6,134 nucleotides of DNA from Coriobacteriia bacterium (GCA_007123455.1 SKKZ01000244.1:1-6134), one strand, 5' to 3'. Positions 1-5,676 are shown, counted from the stretch's first letter. Numbers and translations: made by a program. The notes: generated by a model not told the origin, from the letters alone.

Positions 1-246
1 GCGTTCGAAGTCGGCGTGAACGACCTGCCGCTCTCGATGATCCTCTCGTGGTACGAGCAGAAGGCCGTCGCCATCCTGCTGACGCTGCTCCACCTCGGCA
101 TCACCGATATCCGTCTCGGGCCGACCCTGCCCGCGTTCATCACACCGAATGTGCTGCAGGTTCTCGTGGACACCTTCGACATCAAGCCTCTCGCCGAGAC
201 TGCCGCCGAAGACCTCGCCACCATCCTCGGGACGGAGGCGGCGTAG
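1..246 (+). CDS. hcp: Hydroxylamine reductase / hybrid cluster protein, C-terminal end (5' truncated by window)
   Basis: The reading frame is open from base 1 and ends at TAG 244-246, giving the last 81 residues of a protein that is normally about 540-550 residues long. The segment carries the conserved Hcp C-terminus: VGVNDLPLSMILSWYEQKA, then the block around IRLGPTLPAFITPNVL, then a DTFDIKPL-like tail. This is recognised from family knowledge. Hcp binds a hybrid 4Fe-2O-2S cluster and a cubane cluster. It reduces hydroxylamine in vitro and is regarded as a nitric oxide reductase in nitrosative stress defence; it acts in the cytoplasm. The cluster ligands visible here would be only the most C-terminal ones (the KxxE-like region lies in the SWYEQKA block). 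The downstream small gene starts 2 bases after this stop and takes its ribosome binding site from the end of hcp, so the two are probably co-transcribed. The GTG at base 16 is internal and is not the start. Confidence 0.93.
   Translation, partial: AFEVGVNDLPLSMILSWYEQKAVAILLTLLHLGITDIRLGPTLPAFITPNVLQVLVDTFDIKPLAETAAEDLATILGTEAA
234..238 (+). promoter_or_regulatory. Ribosome binding site for the small CxCH/CxxCH protein
   Basis: GGAGG lies inside the last codons of hcp, 10 bases before the ATG at 249. It supports 249 as the start rather than the in-frame ATG at 48, and it implies translational coupling with hcp. Confidence 0.6.
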
Positions 247-248
247 CA

Positions 249-611
249 ATGAAGCGCGGCTGGTTCGTACTCGGACTGGTGACGATGTTCCTCGTCGCCG
301 CCGCGGGGCTGGCTTTCGCGTTCGGAACCCCGCAGGCGCCCCCCACGCCTGCCGGCGTGAGCCCCCCGTCCTCTGCTGTCGCGGGGGACGGGGTGGCCTC
401 ACCATCCGATCCCGGCGCTTCTGACGGTCAGGGTTCTCCATTCGGCGGTGAGGTCGTCGAAGGCGAGATTCCCGCGCCGGATCCCGAGAGCCCCTTCGCG
501 TTCCAGATACCCGGTTGCCGCTGTCACAGTGACGATCCGGTGGTCGTCGAGGAGCATGCGAGCTACCGGCTGAACCAGTGCCGGGGATGTCACGCCGGCA
601 GCCCCCGATAA
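249..611 (+). CDS. Small exported protein with CxCH and CxxCH motifs, putative c-type cytochrome-like
   Basis: A 120-residue protein. Residues 1-25 look like a signal peptide or membrane anchor: MKRG, then a hydrophobic stretch ending in LAFAFG, with no lipobox cysteine. Residues 27-85 form a Pro/Ser/Gly/Asp-rich linker of low complexity. The folded part is the last ~35 residues, with C90-R-C92-H93, H103, and C111-R-G-C114-H115. C111-C115 is a canonical CxxCH heme c attachment motif. The first motif is one residue short (CxCH) and so is not canonical. H103 sits where a second axial ligand is often found in multiheme cytochromes. The protein could bind one or two hemes c outside the cytoplasm. 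Alternatively the four cysteines (CxC...CxxC) could bind zinc or iron. I do not recognise a named family. The start at 249 is favoured because the signal peptide begins there and a GGAGG lies upstream. The gene starts 2 bases after hcp, suggesting an operon and a possible role in the same nitrogen-oxide response (inference). Confidence 0.72.
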   Translation: MKRGWFVLGLVTMFLVAAAGLAFAFGTPQAPPTPAGVSPPSSAVAGDGVASPSDPGASDGQGSPFGGEVVEGEIPAPDPESPFAFQIPGCRCHSDDPVVVEEHASYRLNQCRGCHAGSPR

Positions 612-652
612 CCATTCGCCGACAACGCCGTGCGGCAGCGGTGCGCGGGTAG

Positions 653-658
653 TAACGT
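653..658 (+). promoter_or_regulatory. Candidate -10 element for a leaderless transcript
   Basis: TAACGT fits the loose TANNNT pattern and ends 6 bases before the ATG at 665, so the predicted transcription start falls on or next to the start codon. No convincing -35 is seen 16-18 bases upstream. The absence of a properly spaced ribosome binding site is the other support. Confidence 0.28.
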
Positions 659-664
659 GGAGTC

Positions 665-2119
665 ATGAGCGATGCCGCCGACATCCGGGTCCGTCTCCGA
701 CGCGTCTTCACGGCCGTCCCTCCTCCGGTGCGTCTCGGACTCTCACTCCTCGTCGCTGTCGTCGTCGGGCTTGTCGCCTTCGGAGCCTTCGCGAACCACG
801 CCTACCAGGTCGGCCCCGCGCGCGTCGTCGCCGAGATCGTGCCTGTTCTGCGCGGCAGCACCGACGTGACCGTACCGCCGTTCGGCACCATATCCGCTCC
901 TACCCACTCGGCACCTTTGCGCCTGCGGCTTACACTGGCCGAGGTCGACCTGCCCGCGCTTCAGGAGCTTGCGCTCGCGGGTGTGCCCGACACCGAGCTC
1001 CAGGAGCAGCTGCGCGACGAGGCGCTCGGTGGTGCCCGCCGTGCAGTATGGGAGGGTCTGCTGGCCGCTGCACTCGCCGCGGGTTTCGTCGGCTGGTCTC
1101 TGCGGCACCGCTGGCGTATGGTCGCGGCTTCAGCGCTCCTCGGTGTACTCGCACCGGGGCTACTGCTCGGCTGGGCGCTTTCCGCGCATGATCTCGATGC
1201 CTTTCGCACGCCGTCGTACCGCGGCGCGGTCGCGTATGCTCCCTCGCTCATCGAGCTCGTCCAGCGCCGCGCGGACCGGGTCGACGACCTCCAGCGGCAG
1301 ATCGAGAAACTCGTTCGCGACCTGAACGGCTACTACCGTGCGCCGCAGAGCTTCGCGGCGGGCGGTGCGCTGCCGGACACCGTGCGCGTGCTGCACGTGA
1401 GTGACATCCATCTCGATCCCGTCGGACTCACGCTCACCCGCGAGATCGCTGACGAGTTCGACGTAGCTTTCATCATCGACACCGGTGATATCAACCACTA
1501 CGGATCTGACGTCGAGGCGCACGTGGCCGCTTCCGAGGTACCGACGGGTTGGCCGTACGTGTTCATCCCCGGCAATCACGACTCGCCGGCGATCTCCGCG
1601 GCGCTCGACGCACTGCCACATGTGACCGTGCTCGACGAGACCTCGACCGTCGAGGCCGGCATAGGGATCTTCGGCGTGGCCGACCCGGCGTCCCGCGCTA
1701 CCGGGTTCGAGCCCGATCCCGAAGCGATGCGCGCAGAGTCTCGCGCTATCGCTGCCCGCCTGCAGCTGCGCATCCGCTCGGGCGAGGACACCCCGACCGT
1801 GGTCGCGATGCACAACCCCGGCATGGCCGAGCCGTTCGCAGGCGTGGTGCCGCTCGTGCTCGTCGGGCACACTCACACGCCGGACCTCTCGCAACGTGAC
1901 GGGACCTGGTTCCTCGACAACGGAACTACGGGCGGCATCCACTTCTCGGACCTGCGACCCGACCCGCACATACCGCATACCGCCTCGGTGCTCTATTTCA
2001 CGGCAGACATGCCGCGACAGCTTGTCGCCATAGACCAGATCGAGGTGTACGGCATCACAGGACAATCGTCGTTGCGCCGGACCGTGATCGATTCCGGCCT
2101 CCTCGCGGAGGTCGAGTAG
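665..2119 (+). CDS. Membrane-anchored calcineurin-like metallophosphoesterase
   Basis: A 484-residue protein. Three hydrophobic segments are visible: about 22-44, 128-146 and 151-173. A ~80-residue soluble stretch lies between the first two, and a heptad-like charged helix (about 195-222) precedes the catalytic domain. The metallophosphoesterase domain begins near residue 240 and has the full motif set: SDIHLD (D247, H249), TGDINHYG (D275), GNHD (N304, H305), the isolated His of AMHNP (H383), and GHTHT (H402, H404). These residues ligate a two-metal centre that hydrolyses phosphoester bonds; the substrate cannot be told from sequence. The Arg-rich N-terminus and the RHRWR loop between helices 2 and 3 suggest both are cytoplasmic, which would put the catalytic domain outside the membrane (inference). 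No good Shine-Dalgarno is seen: GGAG at 659-662 is only 2 bases from the ATG. TAACGT at 653-658 is a -10-like hexamer placed so that transcription could begin at the ATG itself. It is probably not in an operon with the gene that follows 92 bases later. Confidence 0.88.
   Translation: MSDAADIRVRLRRVFTAVPPPVRLGLSLLVAVVVGLVAFGAFANHAYQVGPARVVAEIVPVLRGSTDVTVPPFGTISAPTHSAPLRLRLTLAEVDLPALQELALAGVPDTELQEQLRDEALGGARRAVWEGLLAAALAAGFVGWSLRHRWRMVAASALLGVLAPGLLLGWALSAHDLDAFRTPSYRGAVAYAPSLIELVQRRADRVDDLQRQIEKLVRDLNGYYRAPQSFAAGGALPDTVRVLHVSDIHLDPVGLTLTREIADEFDVAFIIDTGDINHYGSDVEAHVAASEVPTGWPYVFIPGNHDSPAISAALDALPHVTVLDETSTVEAGIGIFGVADPASRATGFEPDPEAMRAESRAIAARLQLRIRSGEDTPTVVAMHNPGMAEPFAGVVPLVLVGHTHTPDLSQRDGTWFLDNGTTGGIHFSDLRPDPHIPHTASVLYFTADMPRQLVAIDQIEVYGITGQSSLRRTVIDSGLLAEVE
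2096..2113 (+). other. Hairpin at the 3' end of the phosphoesterase gene
   Basis: GGCCTCC (2096-2102) can pair with GGAGGTC (2107-2113) around a TCGC loop, giving 7 base pairs with one G-U. It sits just before the stop codon. There is no T-tract after it, so it is not a classical intrinsic terminator; it could slow the polymerase, protect the 3' end, or be a chance result of high GC. Confidence 0.25.
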
Positions 2120-2126
2120 TAGCCGG

Positions 2127-2158
2127 TTCACATCCCGGGCAGCGCGGTACAGTATCAT
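2127..2158 (+). promoter_or_regulatory. Candidate promoter of the M28 peptidase gene
   Basis: TTCACA (2127-2132) resembles a -35 box. It is followed after 15 bases by TACAGT (2148-2153) or after 20 bases by TATCAT (2153-2158), both -10-like. The pair lies in the only intergenic gap before the peptidase gene, and this is a locally AT-richer patch in GC-rich DNA. Neither spacing is the ideal 17, so the assignment is tentative. Confidence 0.38.
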
Positions 2159-2201
2159 AGCCTCGGATAGCGTCGCTGCGCGCTGCTGACCGCACGATCC
2201 C

Positions 2202-2206
2202 GGAGG
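2202..2206 (+). promoter_or_regulatory. Strong ribosome binding site of the M28 peptidase gene
   Basis: GGAGG, extended to GGAGGG through 2207, stands 5 bases before the ATG at 2212 and fixes that start. Confidence 0.8.
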
Positions 2207-2211
2207 GCCGC

Positions 2212-3954
2212 ATGTCTCAGGCAACCGAGCACCTGCACCGCTTGGCCACGGTCATCGGGCCTCGTCCCGCGACGACCGACGCCGAGGCCGAGGCGGCCGA
2301 CTACATCGAGTCGGTCTTTCGCGAGAGAGGCGTCGACGTCGAGCGGCAAGAATTCGACTCGCCCCGCACGTACGGGTGGGCCTACGCCCTCTATCATCTG
2401 CTCACTATCGGTGCAGCCGTCGCGTCGGGCTGGAACTTCCTTGCCTGGCCCGCATTCGCGGTCTCGGCGCTTGTGGCGTTCACGTTCTGGATGGACCTGG
2501 ACACACGATTCGGGCTTTCCGGCTGGCTGCCACCCAAGGGCCCGAGTCAGAACATCATCGCCCGCCACGTTCCCAGAGTTCGGCGCGGGGAGCGACCGAC
2601 GCGCGTCGTCGTCGTGGCTCACTACGACTCGGCGAAGGCCTCGCTCGCGTTCGCTCCGTCGATGGTGAAGAATTTCAACGCCGCGTTCATGCTCATGAAG
2701 TGGTGCACCCTGCTCGTGCCGGCATTCGTTCTCGCCGGGGCGCTCCCTGTGACAGCGGCATGGGATCCGTGGCTGTGGTATGCGACGATCGCCGTGAGCG
2801 CCTACCTGGTAGTGCCCCTCGTCGTCAACGTTCATCGCGAGATCATCATGCCGGCGGTCGACGGGGCTAACGATAATGCGTCCGGGGTTGCGGTCATGCT
2901 CGGCGTGATGGAGCGGATCGTTCCCTCGCCCGACGATAGGGGCACGACATCGTTCCGTCCTGTCCGACAGGGCCCAGATGCCGCTCGCGAGGCGGATGTC
3001 GTGCCGGAAGGCGCGGAGCTGCGCTACGCACCCGCCGGCGTTCCCGAGGAGGACCCGACGGCGCTTCCTGACGATTTCGAGTGGGCCGAGAGCGCCCCGG
3101 AGCCCACCTCTGCCCAGGGCAGGCTTGAGTTCGAGACCATCGAGTTCGATGCCATCGGAGATCAGCCGCCCGTCGAGCCTGCGTCGTCCGCGGCGCCGCG
3201 GTCATCCGTCGAAGCCGCGCCTGCCGACTCCCCTGAGCGGGAGCGCCCTGGACTGCTCGGACGTATCGGCAGAAAGCGTAGCGGCGACGCTCCCGGCGTC
3301 GGAGGATGGCTCGGTGTCGGCAAGGATTTCGACGTGCGCGACGCCGGTCGCAAGATCGGCTCCTGGGAGAACTTCGCCGAGGACGACGACGAGGACGAGT
3401 TCGGCTTCAAAGGCGGCCGTGCGGGTGAGGACCCGCTCGGAGATCCCGATTTCGCCGCGGTCGAGGCGTCGCGCATTCGCCGCCGGGTCGCCGAGAACGT
3501 CGACCGTGCGCTTTCCGACAAGGAAGTCTGGTTCGTCGCGACCGGTGCCGAGGAGGCCGGAACATGGGGGATGCAGGCATTCCTCGATGCGTACGGACCC
3601 GATCTCAAAGGTGCCCTCATCATCAACATCGACCACGTCGGCACTGGATTGTTGCACATGGTGACCGAGGAGGGCATGGCCCGCCGCTACCGCTCCGACC
3701 GCCGTCTCGTCAGTGCCGGCAAGCGGGTGTCGCGCGAAAACGATCTGCCGGTTCGTGCCCGTCCGTACGTGGGGCTTTCCACCGACGCGACCCGTGCCCT
3801 CGCGCGCGGCTATCGCGCGATGAGCGTCATGGCGTTCGACTCCGACGGGCGGCTGCCCAATTGGCACTGGCACACCGATACTGAGGACCGGGTCGATCCG
3901 GCCAACCTCGAGCTGGCAGAGCGCTTCGTGACCGAGACGGTGCGCTCGCTCTAG
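2212..3954 (+). CDS. M28-family zinc metallopeptidase with intradomain membrane hairpins and a long acidic insertion
   Basis: A 580-residue protein. The M28 (aminopeptidase Y/S-like) zinc site is spread along the chain: AHYDS (H137, with D139), DGANDNASG (bridging D222), TGAEEAG (E447 as likely general base, E448 as ligand), NIDHVG (D474) and WHTDTED (H554). All are present, so it should be active on peptides or amino-acid derivatives. Unlike ordinary M28 enzymes (catalytic domain about 300 residues), the domain is interrupted three times. Two hydrophobic hairpins lie at about 55-96 and 158-206. A stretch from about 235 to 430 is rich in Pro, Ala, Glu and Asp, includes a DDDEDE run near 391-396 and a basic GRIGRKR patch near 350-356, and looks disordered. 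There is no signal peptide. The Arg-rich segment between the hairpins (RHVPRVRRGER) suggests the catalytic parts face the cytoplasm (inference). It has its own strong ribosome binding site and a candidate promoter. It is convergent with the heme-handling pair, 15 bases away. Substrate unknown. Confidence 0.88.
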   Translation: MSQATEHLHRLATVIGPRPATTDAEAEAADYIESVFRERGVDVERQEFDSPRTYGWAYALYHLLTIGAAVASGWNFLAWPAFAVSALVAFTFWMDLDTRFGLSGWLPPKGPSQNIIARHVPRVRRGERPTRVVVVAHYDSAKASLAFAPSMVKNFNAAFMLMKWCTLLVPAFVLAGALPVTAAWDPWLWYATIAVSAYLVVPLVVNVHREIIMPAVDGANDNASGVAVMLGVMERIVPSPDDRGTTSFRPVRQGPDAAREADVVPEGAELRYAPAGVPEEDPTALPDDFEWAESAPEPTSAQGRLEFETIEFDAIGDQPPVEPASSAAPRSSVEAAPADSPERERPGLLGRIGRKRSGDAPGVGGWLGVGKDFDVRDAGRKIGSWENFAEDDDEDEFGFKGGRAGEDPLGDPDFAAVEASRIRRRVAENVDRALSDKEVWFVATGAEEAGTWGMQAFLDAYGPDLKGALIINIDHVGTGLLHMVTEEGMARRYRSDRRLVSAGKRVSRENDLPVRARPYVGLSTDATRALARGYRAMSVMAFDSDGRLPNWHWHTDTEDRVDPANLELAERFVTETVRSL

Positions 3955-3957
3955 CCT

Positions 3958-3991
3958 CCGGTCGGCCGACTACTCATTGCCGAACGACCGG
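3958..3991. terminator. Inverted repeat at the convergent gene junction, possible bidirectional hairpin
   Basis: CCGGTCG (3958-3964) is matched by CGACCGG (3985-3991) across a 20-base loop. Inside the loop, GC at 3965-3966 can pair with 3979-3980 to extend the stem past a short bulge. It spans the 15-base gap between two convergent stop codons and the last codons of the minus-strand gene. It lacks a T-tract on either strand, so termination by the intrinsic mechanism is uncertain. Confidence 0.3.
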
Positions 3992-4623
3992 TCGACCTTG
4001 ACGCGCATGCTCTTGCGCCACGCGAGGCGGTCGGCGTAGAACGCCATCACCGTTCCGAGCATGGTGAACGCCGTGGCGATCCAGAACGCCGGCAGCATGA
4101 AGGCCGAGCGCTGCAACGCGACCACCACGATGGCAAACGCGATGAAACCCAGGTGCAGGAGACCCGAGCCGGTCTTCACGAGCCGGCCCTCCGTGAGGTA
4201 GGAAGGACCGCGAGCGCCTGCCACGGTCAGCACCACGACGCCGGCCTGGATGAGTGCTGCCAGGGCGAGGTAGACCGCGAGCCCGGTCTGGAAGCTTGCC
4301 GTGAGCACCCATGCGGCAAGCCCGACGAGGAGCATCGCTCCCGACACCACGACGAGCGCGGTCCGGTCGAAGAGGCGCTTGGGTACGCAGAGACCCATCA
4401 CGATGACGAGCACGATGACCTGGGGAGCCGCTATGGCGTTCATCCACCACACGAAGTCTCCGTAGCCGGTGGTCTCGAATCCCGGAATCGCGGTCGTGGC
4501 CCACCAGATGTACAGCGTGCCGATGAACGACTGAACGCCAAGCGTGCCGAGGAGAGCCACGGTGATGACGGTCAATGCGAAGTCCCAGTTCTTGTGGCGT
4601 ACGAGATCGGTCATCTCACTCAT
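3970..4623 (-). CDS. Polytopic membrane protein resembling the C-terminal half of CcmF
   Basis: 217 residues from ATG 4623-4621 to TAG 3972-3970. About six hydrophobic helices are visible: roughly 14-38, 59-80, 88-109, 114-135, 153-170 and 176-196. Motifs recalling CcmF downstream of its WWD domain are IGTLYI (34-39; family GTLYP), a WWMNAIAAP block (59-67; family YFN...P), and LLHLGFIAFAI (155-165; family AHLG, whose His is a transmembrane heme b ligand; here H157). The large periplasmic domain that CcmF usually carries before its last helix is absent, as only a short loop follows the HLG helix. The ATG lies one base after the stop codon of the upstream heme-handling gene (TGAGATG), so translation is probably coupled; no clear Shine-Dalgarno is seen. 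An ATG at 4614 is an equally possible start, 3 residues shorter. The longer open frame to 4695 overlaps the upstream gene and is rejected. Proposed role: partner of the CcsA/CcmF-like protein in attaching heme to apocytochrome c. The family call rests on motif resemblance and is moderate. Confidence 0.7.
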   Translation of the reverse strand: MSEMTDLVRHKNWDFALTVITVALLGTLGVQSFIGTLYIWWATTAIPGFETTGYGDFVWWMNAIAAPQVIVLVIVMGLCVPKRLFDRTALVVVSGAMLLVGLAAWVLTASFQTGLAVYLALAALIQAGVVVLTVAGARGPSYLTEGRLVKTGSGLLHLGFIAFAIVVVALQRSAFMLPAFWIATAFTMLGTVMAFYADRLAWRKSMRVKVDRSFGNE

Positions 4624-4624
4624 C

Positions 4625-5590
4625 TCACAGGTAGCTGTGCGCGCCGGGCACGATGTAGGTTGCCAGATAGGTGAGCAGCAGGACGAGGAAGGCAAGGATA
4701 GACAGTGCGGCGACCCACTTCCACATGCTACGTCGACGCAGATAGAGGCGTGCGTGTAGCAGTGCGGTGTAGAGGAGCCACATCATGATCGACATGTTGA
4801 CCTTGCCCGACCACCACCAGCTCTCGCCCTGCCAGGCGATGATCGCCCAGGGGAAGCCAAGCAGCATGCCTGCGGTGAGCGGAAGGTAGCCGAGGCGGGC
4901 CCAGCGGTAGGAGGTGGTCTCGTATGCCGAGTGGCGCTCCCGCACCATAACCAGCGTCGCCACAAACGCGATCGCGAACGTCCCGTACGCGAAGAAGAGC
5001 GCGGGCGGGTGCACCCACATGTAGATCGTGTTGTAGTAGAACTGTCGCGCACCCTCCATGCCCTGGTATGCGCCGAACATCCGTGCCGGATCTCCGCTCG
5101 CCATCGCCTGAAGGTAGCCGAAGTACTGGCCGAGGAAGGAGGGCAACGGCTCGGTGAAGGGCTTGCCCCAGAGTGAAGCTCCTGCCATGAGCACGGCGAG
5201 TATGATGGCTACACCGGGCAGGAGCTCCTGACGATGCCTCCGGATCACCACCGCCATGAGGGCCAGCGTGAGTGCCCACACGTAGAGCTTCTCGGACTCG
5301 ACCCAAAGCGGGACCGCCACCCTGCCGACGATGCGACCGGTATCCGGGCTCACCACTACCGCCAGGTCATAGAGGCGCCAGTGGAACCACGCAAGTACGA
5401 TCTCGCCAATCAGCAGCACGAATGCGCTCGCTGCGACAGCAGGCCCGAGAAGCGGGCGCCACGCGGGAACCGTGGCGAGTGCCACCAGGAGTACCGCCGC
5501 GGCGGGCAGAAGCGCCTGTATCGGTGCCCCGATGGTGCCGAGTGTCTGGATCAGTTGAGCTATCTCTGCCTGCACGACGGCAGGATTCAT
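4625..5590 (-). CDS. CcsA/CcmF-family cytochrome c heme-handling membrane protein
   Basis: 321 residues from ATG 5590-5588, with about eight hydrophobic helices. Signature features are MWVHPPALFFAYG (H194 in the HPP motif, as in CcmF), FPWAIIAWQGESWWW (248-260) as the tryptophan-rich WWD-type segment, WLLYTALLHAR with H279 (family WL....LH.R), and the C-terminal GAHSYL with H318, matching the GLHSYG end of CcsA. In this superfamily the WWD segment and two flanking external histidines hold heme for attachment to the CxxCH of exported apocytochrome c. Oddities: the Asp-Pro of the usual WxWDPKE is replaced by Ser-Gly (WWWSGK), with one extra residue upstream. The N-terminal half (LWVESEKLYVWAL, GKPF) recalls CcmF more than CcsA. 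The chain stops straight after the second external His, and the next gene appears to supply the rest of CcmF. Start choice: GGAG at 5603-5600 is 9 bases from ATG 5590, while upstream ATGs at 5635 and 5623 overlap the -10 element. ATG 5596 is a possible alternative. Confidence 0.85.
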   Translation of the reverse strand: MNPAVVQAEIAQLIQTLGTIGAPIQALLPAAAVLLVALATVPAWRPLLGPAVAASAFVLLIGEIVLAWFHWRLYDLAVVVSPDTGRIVGRVAVPLWVESEKLYVWALTLALMAVVIRRHRQELLPGVAIILAVLMAGASLWGKPFTEPLPSFLGQYFGYLQAMASGDPARMFGAYQGMEGARQFYYNTIYMWVHPPALFFAYGTFAIAFVATLVMVRERHSAYETTSYRWARLGYLPLTAGMLLGFPWAIIAWQGESWWWSGKVNMSIMMWLLYTALLHARLYLRRRSMWKWVAALSILAFLVLLLTYLATYIVPGAHSYL

Positions 5591-5599
5591 GGGCATCGA

Positions 5600-5603
5600 C
5601 TCC
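5600..5603 (-). promoter_or_regulatory. Ribosome binding site of the CcsA/CcmF-like gene
   Basis: GGAG on the minus strand, 9 bases before ATG 5590 and only 3 before ATG 5596. The spacing favours 5590 and argues against the upstream in-frame ATGs. Confidence 0.5.
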
Positions 5604-5621
5604 GTGGGGTCGCGTCCGTCC

Positions 5622-5629
5622 ATTATACT
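5622..5629. promoter_or_regulatory. Overlapping divergent -10 elements (bidirectional promoter)
   Basis: On the minus strand, bases 5627-5622 read TATAAT, a perfect -10 consensus, placing the heme-gene transcript start near 5615 with a leader of about 25 bases. On the plus strand, bases 5624-5629 read TATACT, five of six consensus matches, placing the sensor-gene start near 5636 with a leader of about 40 bases. The two hexamers share four base pairs. No convincing -35 box is seen at 17 bases on either strand, so an activator or an alternative recognition mode may be involved. Confidence 0.5.
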
Positions 5630-5666
5630 TTGCACGAAATCAGGATGCCGTCCAGAACCAGTGCTT

Positions 5667-5671
5667 GGGAG
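5667..5671 (+). promoter_or_regulatory. Ribosome binding site of the sensor gene
   Basis: GGGAG ends 5 bases before the GTG at 5677 and selects that codon as the start over the in-frame TTG at 5665, which overlaps the site. Confidence 0.6.
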
Positions 5672-5676
5672 CCTAT

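Noticed and set aside
48..248. Upstream in-frame start at 48 for the small CxCH/CxxCH protein
   Set aside because: The segment is an Arg/His-rich shadow of hcp. The signal peptide and ribosome binding site point to ATG 249.
612..664. Terminator hairpin after the small CxCH/CxxCH gene
   Set aside because: Only a 3-4 base stem (GCC...GGC) around 628-637 can be found, with no T-tract.
1160..2224. Long antisense open frame (354 codons) across the phosphoesterase gene
   Set aside because: It is a GC-rich shadow of a gene with all catalytic motifs on the plus strand. Its translation is Arg/Val/His-rich, matches no family I know, and has no start signal.
3202..3873. Minus-strand and other-frame open frames inside the M28 insertion
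   Set aside because: The plus frame retains the zinc motifs on both sides without a break, so the insertion belongs to the peptidase. The alternative frames give Ser/Arg/Pro-rich shadows typical of GC-rich DNA.
4624..4695. Extending the CcmF C-half-like gene to ATG 4695
   Set aside because: It would overlap the upstream gene by over 70 bases and add a Cys/Ser/Pro-rich tail that reads as the out-of-frame end of that gene. ATG 4623 directly follows the stop.
5591..5635. Extending the CcsA/CcmF-like gene to upstream ATGs at 5635 or 5623
   Set aside because: The perfect TATAAT -10 overlaps those codons and GGAG is correctly spaced only for ATG 5590. The extra 15 residues are hydrophilic and do not resemble the family.
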